A stretch of DNA of 64,000 nucleotides from JAFGRU01 sp016934985 (GCA_963665045.2 CAXXJQ010000006.1:744001-808000); one strand, 5' to 3'; shown: positions 44,248 to 53,383, counted from the first letter of the stretch. Notes: a model not told the origin generated them from the letters alone. Translations and numbers: made by a program.

Positions 44248-44628
44248 ATCTCACAGAAAAAAACTTTTCCGGTCCAATATCGGGTCAGGCACAGTTGGGA
44301 ATATCGGAAAATTCAGCAAACTGGCCGTAAAATAAGACTTAAAAACTTTACCGTTCTCTACCAAACCCGGGTGGAAGGGCCCGTTCGCCTGGGTTTGATC
44401 GTCAGTCGGAAGGTCGGCGGAGCTGTTCAGCGTAACCGAGTAAAACGTTTGATTCGAGAGTTTTTTAGACTTAACCTTGAGCGGTTACCGGAGAAGCGGG
44501 ATTTTGTCGTCATCGCTAAAAAAGGAACCCATCAATTAAGCTATTTCTCTGTCGCGGGCGAATTGGCCAGCCTTTTCAGTATTAGAAACACGCATCCTGA
44601 AGGCGGAAAATGTTTGCAAAACAAATAA
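44248..44628 (+). CDS. rnpA: RNase P protein component, apparently without a canonical start codon
   Basis: The reading frame encodes VRHSWEYRKIQQTGRK, FTVLYQTR and RLGLIVSRKVGGAVQRNRVKRLIREFF, the RnpA RNR-motif region, and overlaps yidD as expected. Between the in-frame stop at 44197-44199 and this core there is no ATG, GTG, TTG or CTG; the first GTG is at 44371, after the essential N-terminal part. I suggest AUC at 44248, seven bases after AAAAAGG, giving 126 aa, but a sequence error is also possible. RnpA assists the RNase P RNA in tRNA 5' maturation. Confidence 0.8.
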   Translation: MSQKKTFPVQYRVRHSWEYRKIQQTGRKIRLKNFTVLYQTRVEGPVRLGLIVSRKVGGAVQRNRVKRLIREFFRLNLERLPEKRDFVVIAKKGTHQLSYFSVAGELASLFSIRNTHPEGGKCLQNK

Positions 44629-44822
44629 TACGCCTCGTGATTTTTTATCAGAAGTATATTTCTCCCTTCAAGGCTCCTACCTGTCGTTTTTATCCTTCTT
44701 GTTCTCAGTATGCCTGTGATGCTGTTAAAAAGTATGGGGCTTTAAAAGGTCTCTGGTTAGCGACCAAGAGGCTTTGTCGTTGTCATCCCTTTCATCCCGG
44801 AGGGTATGATCCTGTTAACTGA
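44610..44822 (+). CDS. yidD: YidD, membrane protein insertion efficiency factor
   Basis: The 70-aa product has the family signature YQKYISPFKAPTCRFYPSCSQYA (in part) and LCRCHPFHPGGYDPV, with conserved cysteines. It is a small inner-membrane-associated protein that helps YidC insertion. It overlaps the end of rnpA by 19 bp and lies 41 bp before yidC, the usual order. Confidence 0.95.
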   Translation: MFAKQIIRLVIFYQKYISPFKAPTCRFYPSCSQYACDAVKKYGALKGLWLATKRLCRCHPFHPGGYDPVN

Positions 44823-44863
44823 TTTAAGGGGAACTCGCTCCTTTCGGACCGGAGTTGCAATTT

Positions 44864-46525
44864 ATGGAAAACAAGAATATTAGTCTAGCTTTTACTTTGG
44901 TGTTTGGAATTTATCTCGCCTACATCATGTTTTTTTCTCCAACGCCTCCCCCAAAATCTGAACAGGTTGTGACCCCTCCCGTTGCGACACAAACCCAGGA
45001 TCAGGAAAATGATTCAATGGCGCAACTACCTGTTGAGGTGGTTGAAAAACCAGTGGTTGAAAAAATAATACCAACCGAGTATCAAAATATTACTACGCGC
45101 GATATTACCGTTGAAAACCCTTTTTTTAAAGCGGTTCTCAGTAATCATGGCGCTAAAATAAAACAATTTGAGTTAAAACAATTCCCTGCCACTCAGGCTG
45201 CTGATTCCCCTAACATTTTTCTAGTTGATACCGAAAACCAAAAAATGGCCACCCTGGGCATATCCGGAAGTGAGGGAATTTTATTTTCTTCCGAAGCCAT
45301 GTATAAGGTCGCAGATTCCGATGGGAGAATTGAAATTGGACCCGGGGGTTCAAAAAAGGTTGTTTTCTCAACCGTTCAGGGAGATTTATTGATCAATAAA
45401 ACCTACACCTTTTATGGTGATGGTTATAAGTTTGATCTTGACCTGGAAATCAGCAACCTCGGGGCAACTCCTTTAAGCGGTAGTGTACAAGCCTTTTTAA
45501 AAGAACCTTGGCAGAGTGAAAAAGAAGAAGGAGGAGGAGGGTTCCTTACCGGTAGTTTTTCTTTTGTCGGCGCTGCCACTTATGTCGATGAAGACCTTAA
45601 AACAGATAGTGTCAAGGACCTCGGCAAGGCAAGTGTCGCATATGAAGGAAACATCAAATGGACCTCCTTCGAGGATAAATATTTCATTAAGGCTTTGGTG
45701 CCGGCCAGCGATTCCGGAGAAAAAAAGGTTTTTCTGGAGAAGGGGGAAAATTACGTTCAGAATCGACTTGAGGTCCGTAATCAAACAGTTAATCCCGGGA
45801 AAAGGATTCAGTTAAAACTCCTTGGATATTTTGGACCCAGGGACACGGACAACCTTAAGTTGGTAGGATTCAAACTTGAAGAAGCGGTTGATTTCGGCTT
45901 TTTCCACATTATTGCCAAGCCCCTGTTGGAAGTTTTAAAGTTTTTTAATTCTTTTGTGGGGAATTATGGTGTGTCAATCATTATCCTTACGGTTCTGATC
46001 AAAATTCTTTTCTGGCCTTTGACTCAGAAGAGTTACACTTCCATGAAGGCCATGCAGAAGGTTCAACCGGAAATGGCCAAAATTCGGGTTAAGTACAAAC
46101 ACGATAAAGCCCGCTTAAATAAAGAGGTTATGGACCTTTATAAGAAATATAAGGTTAACCCCTTGGGTGGATGCCTTCCGATGGTGATACAGATTCCCGT
46201 CTTTTTTGCCCTTTATAAGGTTTTATTGGAGGATATCGGGCTTCGGCACGCACCTTTTATGTTTTGGATTCAGGATCTTTCCGCCAAGGATCCATATTAT
46301 ATAACGCCGGTGGTTATGGGTGTCACAATGTTTGTGCAGCAAAAGTTGACCCCCACCACGATGGATTCGGCCCAGGCAAAAATTCTCCAATATATGCCTC
46401 TTATTTTCACCTTTATGTTTTTAAGCTTTCCTTCGGGGCTGGTAATTTACTGGCTGGTCAACAACCTCCTTACCATTTTGCAGCAGTATCTGGTTAACCG
46501 CAAAGGAAAGGCTGCCGAAGCCTGA
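44864..46525 (+). CDS. yidC: YidC membrane protein insertase
   Basis: The 553-aa product has an N-terminal signal-anchor (ISLAFTLVFGIYLAYIMFF), a large periplasmic beta-super-sandwich domain (about 60-340), and the conserved C-terminal five-helix insertase core with LLEVLKFFNSFVGNYGVSI and KYKVNPLGGCLPMVIQIPVFFALY. The length and periplasmic domain are typical of Gram-negatives. ATG 44864 has GGAG nine bases upstream; TTG 44855 is unlikely. No jag/khpB gene follows, unlike many relatives. Confidence 0.96.
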   Translation: MENKNISLAFTLVFGIYLAYIMFFSPTPPPKSEQVVTPPVATQTQDQENDSMAQLPVEVVEKPVVEKIIPTEYQNITTRDITVENPFFKAVLSNHGAKIKQFELKQFPATQAADSPNIFLVDTENQKMATLGISGSEGILFSSEAMYKVADSDGRIEIGPGGSKKVVFSTVQGDLLINKTYTFYGDGYKFDLDLEISNLGATPLSGSVQAFLKEPWQSEKEEGGGGFLTGSFSFVGAATYVDEDLKTDSVKDLGKASVAYEGNIKWTSFEDKYFIKALVPASDSGEKKVFLEKGENYVQNRLEVRNQTVNPGKRIQLKLLGYFGPRDTDNLKLVGFKLEEAVDFGFFHIIAKPLLEVLKFFNSFVGNYGVSIIILTVLIKILFWPLTQKSYTSMKAMQKVQPEMAKIRVKYKHDKARLNKEVMDLYKKYKVNPLGGCLPMVIQIPVFFALYKVLLEDIGLRHAPFMFWIQDLSAKDPYYITPVVMGVTMFVQQKLTPTTMDSAQAKILQYMPLIFTFMFLSFPSGLVIYWLVNNLLTILQQYLVNRKGKAAEA

Positions 46526-46583
46526 AAATAGCGATGATTAATTATTACTGCTGCCAAATTCCGCAAAATAGTTTAATTGCAGC

Positions 46584-47951
46584 GTGAACCGAGACGATAC
46601 CATAACTGCTCCGGCCACCCCACATGGTGAAGGGGGTATAGCCATTATCCGGGTTTCAGGTTCTCAGGCTGAAAACCTGATGAAGTTGTTCTTCCGGCCT
46701 TCCTCCAAATACTCTGAGATTTATTCCCATTATTTTTATCATGGCCTTTTCCTCAATGAGGAGTCGGAACCCCTTGATGAGGTCATGGCCGTGCTGATGA
46801 GAAAACCGCGCTCCTATACAAGGGAGGATGTCCTTGAAATTCATTGTCATGGAGGCTACCTTTCCATGCAGAGAATTTTGGAAACCCTTCTTAAAGGGGG
46901 TGCCCGTTTGGCCGAGCCTGGTGAATTTACATTGCGGGCCTTTTTAAACGGGCGTATTGATCTCACTGAGGCTGAAGGGGTAATTGACATCATTAGTGCG
47001 CGCTCGGACCGGGCCGCGCGTAACGCCTTCCGCCATCTCCGTGGGGATCTTTTCAAACTTCTTGGGAATATTCGAAGTCAGCTGGTTGATCTTCTGGTTT
47101 TGCTTGAAGCCTATATTGACTTTCCCGAGGAGGAAGTTGCCATTCCTCATTTTCATGATTTTTCCCATGGGGCCCTATCAGCCGAAAAGGCCATTAATGA
47201 ATTGTTAGGCTCGTTTAATGTTGGCAAAATACTTAAGGATGGGCTTGTTGTTCTTCTTTTAGGAAAGCCTAATGTTGGGAAAAGCTCCCTTCTCAACCGG
47301 TTGCTCGGGGAGGAGCGTGCCATCGTAACGGAAATTCCCGGGACTACTCGGGATACTATAGAGGAATATCTGTCTCTGGGAGGGTTTCCCATAAAATTGA
47401 TTGACACGGCAGGTGTTCGTGATTCAGACGACCCCATAGAAGTTGAAGGTGTGGAAAGGGCCAAGGGGAAAATTGCCTCGGCTGACGTTGTTCTTCTTTT
47501 GGTGGATGGAAGCCAGGGTTTGACACCTGAGGACTATACTGCGCTTGAGTTTAGTCAAGGGACCCGACGTATCCTGGTCATCAATAAAGAAGACCTTGGG
47601 GCGGTGGCTCTCCCTGGTGATTTCCTTAAATTACCCCATGTTAATGTGTCAGCAAAAACCGGGCAGGGGTTTGACAAATTGCAGGATTTAATTATAGAGC
47701 AAGTCGCTCCCGCCCAAGGCCCAGATATTGGCGAATCTGTCATTCTTTCTTCTCTCCGCCAAAAAGAGTCTCTCGCCCAGTCTCTTGAAAGCCTTGGTCG
47801 TTTTAAAGCTGGTCTTAAAGAAAGCCTACCTCTTGAATGCCTTGCCACAGATTTAAGAGATGCTATTCAGTCTCTCGGGGAGGTAACCGGCGAGACCCTT
47901 TCTGAAGAAGTCCTTGGCAGGATATTTTCCCGATTCTGTATTGGAAAATAA
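46584..47951 (+). CDS. mnmE: MnmE (TrmE), tRNA modification GTPase
   Basis: The 455-aa product has the N-terminal tetrahydrofolate-binding domain (APATPHGEGGIAIIRVSG), a G domain with GKPNVGKSSLLNRLLG, GTTRDTIEEYL and DTAGV, and the C-terminal CIGK motif. With MnmG it forms 5-(carboxymethyl)aminomethyluridine at the wobble position of several tRNAs. The start codon is GTG at 46584. mnmG follows after 60 bp carrying parS. Confidence 0.96.
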   Translation: MNRDDTITAPATPHGEGGIAIIRVSGSQAENLMKLFFRPSSKYSEIYSHYFYHGLFLNEESEPLDEVMAVLMRKPRSYTREDVLEIHCHGGYLSMQRILETLLKGGARLAEPGEFTLRAFLNGRIDLTEAEGVIDIISARSDRAARNAFRHLRGDLFKLLGNIRSQLVDLLVLLEAYIDFPEEEVAIPHFHDFSHGALSAEKAINELLGSFNVGKILKDGLVVLLLGKPNVGKSSLLNRLLGEERAIVTEIPGTTRDTIEEYLSLGGFPIKLIDTAGVRDSDDPIEVEGVERAKGKIASADVVLLLVDGSQGLTPEDYTALEFSQGTRRILVINKEDLGAVALPGDFLKLPHVNVSAKTGQGFDKLQDLIIEQVAPAQGPDIGESVILSSLRQKESLAQSLESLGRFKAGLKESLPLECLATDLRDAIQSLGEVTGETLSEEVLGRIFSRFCIGK

Positions 47952-47955
47952 ACAA

Positions 47956-47971
47956 TGTTTCACGTGAAACA
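47956..47971. promoter_or_regulatory. parS centromere-like site
   Basis: TGTTTCACGTGAAACA is a perfect match to the bacterial chromosomal parS consensus. The symmetry extends outward to 24 bp (47952-47975). ParB binds such sites to load CTP-dependent clamps; parAB is 2.7 kb downstream. Confidence 0.93.
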
Positions 47972-48011
47972 TTGTGTTTAATGGTTTGTTTTTTTAAGAA
48001 TGTGCGCATAA

Positions 48012-49883
48012 ATGTCGACCACAAAAATTACCTATCCAAAAAAATATAAAGTAATTGTTGTTGGGGCAGGTCATGCTGGGTGTGAGGCGGCACTTGCCAC
48101 GGCGCGAATGGGTTTGGATACTCTCCTTTTGACTATGAACCTCGACACCATAGCCCAGATGTCCTGCAATCCGGCAATTGGGGGGTTGGCGAAAGGACAA
48201 CTGGTTAAAGAAATAGATGCCCTGGGTGGAGAAATGGCATTAAATACCGATGCCACGGGGCTTCAGTTCAGGATTTTAAATACCAAGAAAGGTCCGGCGG
48301 TTCGAGCTTCACGCGCTCAGGCAGACAGGGGGTTGTATCACCAGAGAATGAAGGGGGTTTTGGAACAACAGCCTCTTCTGGATATTAAACAGGGGGCGGT
48401 AGAGTGTTTGGCTTTGACAGGACAAAGGGTCGCAGGGGTTGAAACACGAGAGGGTGTTGTTTTTTTGAGTGAGAAGGTGGTTTTGACTTCGGGGACATTT
48501 TTGCGGGGCTTGATTCATGTCGGAATGAATAACTTCCCTGGTGGGCGTGCAGGAGAACCTGCGGCAATGGGTCTTTCGGGCCAGTTAAAGAATTTAGGTT
48601 TTGAGGTGGGGCGCTTAAAAACCGGCACGCCACCACGTTTAGATGGTAAAACAATTAATTATTCAAACCTTCAGCCCCAGTATGGTGATGACCCGCCCAG
48701 GCCATTTTCGTTTTTAAACCAAACAATAGATGGCAGACAACTCCCCTGTTATATAACCTACACCAACCGTCAAACCCATGAGTTGATTACCGGGGGTTTG
48801 GACCGTTCACCCCTCTATAGTGGGGTGATTGAAGGGGTTGGCCCGCGCTATTGCCCTTCGATAGAGGATAAAATAGTCAGGTTTCCGGAAAAGGACCAGC
48901 ATCAAATTTTTCTGGAGCCGGAAGGATGGAATACGACGGAGGTATACCCTAATGGTTTGCCAACCTCATTGCCCGTGGATGTCCAGGTAGCTTTTTTAAG
49001 GACGATCCAAGGTTTGGAGCGTGTAGAGGTGGTCCGTTTTGGTTATGCCATTGAATACGATTATGTGGACCCAGTTCAATTAAAACCGAGTCTTGAGACT
49101 AAATTAATAGAGGGACTTTATCACGCGGGGCAGATTAACGGAACGTCGGGTTACGAAGAAGCCGCTGCCCAGGGACTTTTGGCTGGCATTAATGCAGGGT
49201 TGGCGTGTAGAGAGTGTGCCCCTCTTGTCCTTGGTCGAGATCAGGCCTATATTGGGGTGCTGATAGATGATTTGGTCAACCTTGGAACCAACGAGCCGTA
49301 CCGGATGTTTACTTCACGGGCGGAATATCGTTTGTTATTGCGAGAAGACAACGCGGATCAGAGATTAACGGAAATAGGGCGTAAGGTTGGATTGGTTGCG
49401 GAGGACCGTTGGCGTCTATATGTAGAAAAAGTAGCTGATCTGAATGCCGCCGAAGAAAAATTGAAAAATATCAGAGTAGGGCCTGCCGATAAGGAAATTC
49501 TCGCAAGGTTGAAAATAGAAGACCTGCAGAACGGATTGAGTGGCAAGGAATTGTTGAAGCGGCCTGGCATCGATATGACGGATTTAAAGGTCTCCGCTGT
49601 TGAGTTAAAAGCTTTTTCCGAAGAGGTTTTGGAGCAACTCGAGATTGCTGTGAAGTATGAAGGCTACATAAAAAGGCAAATTGAACAAGTTGAGAGGTTC
49701 CGAAAAACCGAGAATGTTGCTATTCCGGAAAATATAAATTATGATGCCATCTCGGGTTTGACTGCCGAGGTTCGCGAGAAGTTGAATAAGGTTCGACCCC
49801 TGACATTGGGGCAGGCATCGAGAATCCGGGGGATGACTCCGGCCGCAATGGCTATCCTGTCCGTGGCGATTCGTCGAGTTTGA
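48012..49883 (+). CDS. mnmG: MnmG (GidA), tRNA uridine-5-carboxymethylaminomethyl modification enzyme
   Basis: The 623-aa product has an N-terminal FAD loop VVGAGHAGCEAALATARMG, GLAKGQLVKEIDALGGEM, GRLKTGTPPRLDG, and a helical C-terminal tRNA-binding domain ending PAAMAILSVAIRRV. It acts with MnmE using FAD and methylene-THF. The start at 48012 is 37 bp after the extended parS palindrome. The stop overlaps almost directly with rsmG. Confidence 0.97.
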   Translation: MSTTKITYPKKYKVIVVGAGHAGCEAALATARMGLDTLLLTMNLDTIAQMSCNPAIGGLAKGQLVKEIDALGGEMALNTDATGLQFRILNTKKGPAVRASRAQADRGLYHQRMKGVLEQQPLLDIKQGAVECLALTGQRVAGVETREGVVFLSEKVVLTSGTFLRGLIHVGMNNFPGGRAGEPAAMGLSGQLKNLGFEVGRLKTGTPPRLDGKTINYSNLQPQYGDDPPRPFSFLNQTIDGRQLPCYITYTNRQTHELITGGLDRSPLYSGVIEGVGPRYCPSIEDKIVRFPEKDQHQIFLEPEGWNTTEVYPNGLPTSLPVDVQVAFLRTIQGLERVEVVRFGYAIEYDYVDPVQLKPSLETKLIEGLYHAGQINGTSGYEEAAAQGLLAGINAGLACRECAPLVLGRDQAYIGVLIDDLVNLGTNEPYRMFTSRAEYRLLLREDNADQRLTEIGRKVGLVAEDRWRLYVEKVADLNAAEEKLKNIRVGPADKEILARLKIEDLQNGLSGKELLKRPGIDMTDLKVSAVELKAFSEEVLEQLEIAVKYEGYIKRQIEQVERFRKTENVAIPENINYDAISGLTAEVREKLNKVRPLTLGQASRIRGMTPAAMAILSVAIRRV

Positions 49884-49884
49884 G

Positions 49885-50538
49885 GTGATAAATAAGCAGA
49901 ATAATCTTCGTGCTCTTTTGTTGAAGATGAATATTAAAGCATCTTCAACTGACATCGAAAAATATTTGATTCTCCTTGCTGAGTTGTTTTTATGGAATAA
50001 AAAGTTCAACCTGACGGCAATTATAGATCCAGAGGAGGCTCTGGAAAAACATATTGTCGACTCTTTGACCTTATGTTCCTTGCTTCAAAATACGCAATAT
50101 CTTCTTGATATCGGTTCCGGGGCCGGATTTCCAGCTATTCCTGTGAAAATCGCCTGCCCGCAAATCAAAATATATTCCGTAGAGGCCTCCAGAAAAAAGG
50201 TGTATTTTCAACGCCATATTGCCCGTAAGCTGGGCCTGAAGGGGTTGAAAATTATTCATTGTCGGGCAGAGGAATTAAAAGAAAAATGTTTTGAATTACC
50301 GCCTTTTGATGTCGTTGCTTCAAGAGCTCTGACGTTTCTTCCTGAGTTTCTGAATCTGGCCCGTCCGTATTTGTCAACATCGGGCCGGGTCATCGCTATG
50401 AAAGGCCCCGGTTGCAATGAGGAGCTCAATGCGGCTGTTGCAAGAGGTGAATGGATAAAGAAAGATCAAAGGACATTTTCTTTGCCGTCATCCGGATCAA
50501 TACGAGAGTTATTAGTTTTTGAGCCAAAATTGAAATAA
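49885..50538 (+). CDS. rsmG: RsmG (GidB), 16S rRNA m7G527 methyltransferase
   Basis: The 217-aa product has the SAM-binding motif LLDIGSGAGFPAIPVKIACP, FNLTAIIDPEEALEKHIVDSL upstream, and VVASRALTFLPEFL. It methylates G527 of 16S rRNA; loss gives low-level streptomycin resistance. GTG 49885, one base after the mnmG stop, aligns with the N-terminal helix of E. coli RsmG; ATG 49927 is an alternative. Confidence 0.95.
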   Translation: MINKQNNLRALLLKMNIKASSTDIEKYLILLAELFLWNKKFNLTAIIDPEEALEKHIVDSLTLCSLLQNTQYLLDIGSGAGFPAIPVKIACPQIKIYSVEASRKKVYFQRHIARKLGLKGLKIIHCRAEELKEKCFELPPFDVVASRALTFLPEFLNLARPYLSTSGRVIAMKGPGCNEELNAAVARGEWIKKDQRTFSLPSSGSIRELLVFEPKLK

Positions 50539-50667
50539 GTATTTGGCAGAAATTTTGATTTGGGGATATGTTATTGGCTCTTGGATTCGTTTTTAAATAC
50601 TTTGAGGGTACTGCAAATCAACCTGGGGTTGACCGGGAGTTGCTAGTCTCTGTTCAGGAGAATTTTG

Positions 50668-51432
50668 ATGGCACGGATAATGGCAATAGCCAACCAAAAA
50701 GGCGGAGTAGGTAAGACCACGACGGCGGTCAACCTGGCCGCCTCTCTCGCAGCCGCGGAAAAGTCTACCCTCTTAGTCGATTTAGATCCCCAGGCAAATG
50801 CGGGGAGCGGTGTTGGCGTTGATAAAAGATCTTTAAAAACAAGTATTTACGACGTTTTGGTGGGTACGTCAAAGGTCACGGAGATTTTATTAAAGACGGA
50901 ACTCAATTGCCTCGACGTATTTCCATCCAACCATGATCTGATTGGTGCGGAAATCGAACTTGTCCCGGTCAAAGCACGGGAAAAAGTCCTGAAAGGGGTT
51001 CTTCAGGAGGTTCGAGACGATTACCAGTTTATTCTCATAGATTGTCCCCCATCTTTAGGCCTGTTGACCTTGAATGCCCTTTCCGCCGCCGATGAAGTTT
51101 TGATTCCTGTCCAATGTGAATATTACGCCATGGAAGGCCTGAGCAGCCTGATAAAAACCATCCAGGTGATTCAGCGCGGATACAATCCAAGGCTGACCAT
51201 CGGCGGCATTGTTTTGACCATGTTTGACAAAAGAAATAACCTGTCTCACCAGGTGAGTCAGGATCTGCGCAATCATTTTCCTCATAAGGTTTTTAAAACG
51301 GTCATTCCCCGCAACGTCAAACTTTCAGAGGCTCCCAGCCATGGTCTGCCGGCATTGCTTTATGATGTTTCATCGCGTGGGGCCAAGGCTTATCTTGATC
51401 TGGCCGGGGAAATTATGAACGGGAGTCATTAA
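50668..51432 (+). CDS. parA: ParA (Soj) chromosome-partitioning ATPase
   Basis: The 254-aa product has a deviant Walker A KGGVGKTTTAVNLAASL (residues about 10-26) with two lysines, QFILIDCPPSLGLLTLNAL and the ParA Walker A' SLLVDLDPQ-like segment. It forms nucleoid gradients that move ParB-parS. AGGAG lies eight bases before ATG 50668. parB follows by 2 bp. Confidence 0.95.
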   Translation: MARIMAIANQKGGVGKTTTAVNLAASLAAAEKSTLLVDLDPQANAGSGVGVDKRSLKTSIYDVLVGTSKVTEILLKTELNCLDVFPSNHDLIGAEIELVPVKAREKVLKGVLQEVRDDYQFILIDCPPSLGLLTLNALSAADEVLIPVQCEYYAMEGLSSLIKTIQVIQRGYNPRLTIGGIVLTMFDKRNNLSHQVSQDLRNHFPHKVFKTVIPRNVKLSEAPSHGLPALLYDVSSRGAKAYLDLAGEIMNGSH

Positions 51433-51434
51433 GT

Positions 51435-52283
51435 ATGGCGAAAAAAGCGGCATTGGGAAAAGGCATAGGAGCACTTCTTGAGTCATCTGGCGAAGAGGAA
51501 AGCCAGAAATTCTTTGTCTGTCCGATTGAAGATCTTAGGCCGGGGAAAAATCAGCCTCGAAAACATTTTGATGACCAGAGGCTTTTGGAGTTGTCGGCTT
51601 CAATTCGTGAAAAAGGTATAATTCAGCCCCTGGTGGTCCGCAAAAAGGAGGGTTTTTTTGAAATTATAGCTGGAGAGAGGCGCTGGCGGGCTGCCCAAAA
51701 GGCAGGTCTTCACGAGGTTCCCGTTATTTTGGAGAACATGTCGGAGGCGTCGGCCCTGGAAATCGCGCTAATTGAAAACCTTCAGCGAGAAGACCTGAAC
51801 CCAATTGAGGAAGCAGAAGCTTATAAAGAACTGATAGAAAATTTCAACATTTCGCAGGAGGAGGTAGCCAAAAAGGTCGGCAAGGAACGCAGCACCGTCA
51901 CTAACGCCCTCCGCCTTCTCAAGCTGCCATTGGAAATCCGGGCAGACGTGGCTTCGGGATTTCTTAGCATGGGTCATGCGCGGGCCCTCCTGGCTCTGGA
52001 GATGGAAGAAGATATCCTGGAGGCGCGCGACGAGATCATCCGTAAGGGTATGTCGGTCAGGGAAACAGAGGGACTGATCAAAAGACTCCGCAAACATACG
52101 TCAGGCCTGGCGCGCAAACGGACCAAATCTCTCGACCCTGAAATTCTCGATTTAACCGACCAATTGAAGCAGGCGCTGGGAACCCAGGTTAAAATTACCC
52201 CGGGAAGCAAAGGGGGGAGAATAGAAATAAGCTACTTTTCGGACCAGGATTTTGAGAGACTTCTTGGTATTTTGGGCGTGTAG
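51435..52283 (+). CDS. parB: ParB (Spo0J) partition protein
   Basis: The 282-aa product has the N-terminal CTP-binding ParB/Srx fold with GERRWRAAQKAGLHEVPVI (arginine patch), ALIENLQREDLNPIEEAEAY, then a central HTH for parS (VAKKVGKERSTVTNALRLLKL) and a C-terminal dimerisation domain. It spreads from parS and loads SMC. It is coupled to parA. Confidence 0.95.
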   Translation: MAKKAALGKGIGALLESSGEEESQKFFVCPIEDLRPGKNQPRKHFDDQRLLELSASIREKGIIQPLVVRKKEGFFEIIAGERRWRAAQKAGLHEVPVILENMSEASALEIALIENLQREDLNPIEEAEAYKELIENFNISQEEVAKKVGKERSTVTNALRLLKLPLEIRADVASGFLSMGHARALLALEMEEDILEARDEIIRKGMSVRETEGLIKRLRKHTSGLARKRTKSLDPEILDLTDQLKQALGTQVKITPGSKGGRIEISYFSDQDFERLLGILGV

Positions 52284-52330
52284 TCGCCAAACAATTTTTT
52301 CCAGAAGGACTCTATTCGAGGCAAATGGTT

Positions 52331-52763
52331 ATGTTTGGTAAAAACCGCGAAAAAAAAAACCACAAAGGATGTTTCAATGGGAAAAGGGGATATCAAGGCT
52401 TTTTTAGGGGCGGGCAGCAGTTTCGAAGGCAAACTTGTTTTCGATGAAATAGTCCGCCTGGATGGCAATTTTACTGGGGAGGTCAGTTCGAAGGGCGCTC
52501 TTATCATTGGCGAGTCGGCAATGGTCAAAGCCGAGGTAGATGTGGAATCTTTGACCGTTAGCGGCAAGTTTAAGGGTAATATTCGGGCCCGAAGCAAAGT
52601 GGAACTGAAAAAACCGGCCCAGGTGGAAGGCAACATAGACACTCCTGCCCTTAGTGTCGAAGAGGGGGTTATGCTTAACGGCACCGTTTCCATGGGGGGT
52701 CAAAAGCTGACGCCTCTGACTCCCGAAAAATCTTCCATTAAAACTGTAGAACCCCCCAGCTGA
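52331..52763 (+). CDS. Bactofilin-family polymer-forming protein, frame uncertain at an A10 tract
   Basis: The core is a bactofilin beta-helix with repeated IVRLDGNFTGEVSSKGALII, VESLTVSGKFKGNIRARS and PAQVEGNIDTPAL rungs. In the sequence as given the core frame has only ATG 52377 (MGKGDIKAF, AAAGGA seven bases upstream, 128 aa) or TTG 52335. An ATG at 52331 in the other frame encodes MFGKNREKK, typical of bactofilin N-termini, and joins the core if one A is removed from the A10 tract (52350-52359). Bactofilins polymerise without nucleotide and scaffold cell-shape, polar and chromosome functions. parAB-bactofilin adjacency is found in myxobacteria and others. Confidence 0.85.
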
Positions 52764-52824
52764 AAATTATCTGCAAATTCCCGGTTCTACACCCGTTTCC
52801 ATAAACGCCTGGGAACAAAAGGGG

Positions 52825-52853
52825 TTGACAAGAAAAAGGCCATGTGATAGCTA
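52825..52853 (+). promoter_or_regulatory. Candidate atp operon promoter
   Basis: TTGACA at 52825-52830 is followed 17 bp later by TAGCTA (52848-52853). The -10 is poor. The first atp gene starts about 105 bp downstream. Confidence 0.35.
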
Positions 52854-52957
52854 AACGATGCTTTAATCTTTAACGACTGCCCGGCTCAGAAAAAATCCTC
52901 CTTAAGCCTGGTTCCAATTTTCAATGCTCCACAAAGCAGAAGCACAGAGGTGAAGCT

Positions 52958-53383
52958 TTGATTGATTTCAATTCAACGCTGTTCATTCAGTTTGCCAACT
53001 TCATTATCCTTATTTTTATTTTGAATTACCTTCTTTTCCGGCCCTTGCGCAATGTCCTCCGGCAGCGCCGTGAAGAGGTCGACGGCGCTCATGCCAGGGC
53101 GGACTCCCTTGCTGAAAAGATAACAGCCAAAACGGCAGATTATGAAGCCCGCCTGGCTGAGGCAAGAGCGAAAGGAAATGAGGAGAGGACATCCCTTCGC
53201 AATGCCGCTCTTGAAGAAGAAAAAAAACTTTTTGAGGAAGCTCAGGCTATGGCTGCAGAGAAAAGAGCTGCTGTGAAAAAGCAGGTCGGCGAGGAGATGG
53301 TTGAGGCCCGCAAAATTCTCAAGGGTGAAGCGGATGTTCTCGGCCAGGAGGTTGCCTCCAAGGTTCTGGGAAGAGCCGTCTAA
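52958..53383 (+). CDS. atpX: ATP synthase Fo subunit b'
   Basis: The 141-aa product has one N-terminal membrane helix (LFIQFANFIILIFILNYLLF) and a long coiled-coil (EEVDGAHARADSLAEK and so on). With subunit b it forms the heterodimeric stator stalk. The start is TTG 52958 with GAGGTG six bases upstream. It begins the F1 cluster; subunits a and c are not in this window. Confidence 0.9.
   Translation: MIDFNSTLFIQFANFIILIFILNYLLFRPLRNVLRQRREEVDGAHARADSLAEKITAKTADYEARLAEARAKGNEERTSLRNAALEEEKKLFEEAQAMAAEKRAAVKKQVGEEMVEARKILKGEADVLGQEVASKVLGRAV

Noticed and set aside
47952..47975. Palindrome as a transcription terminator
   Set aside because: It has no T-run and matches the parS consensus exactly.
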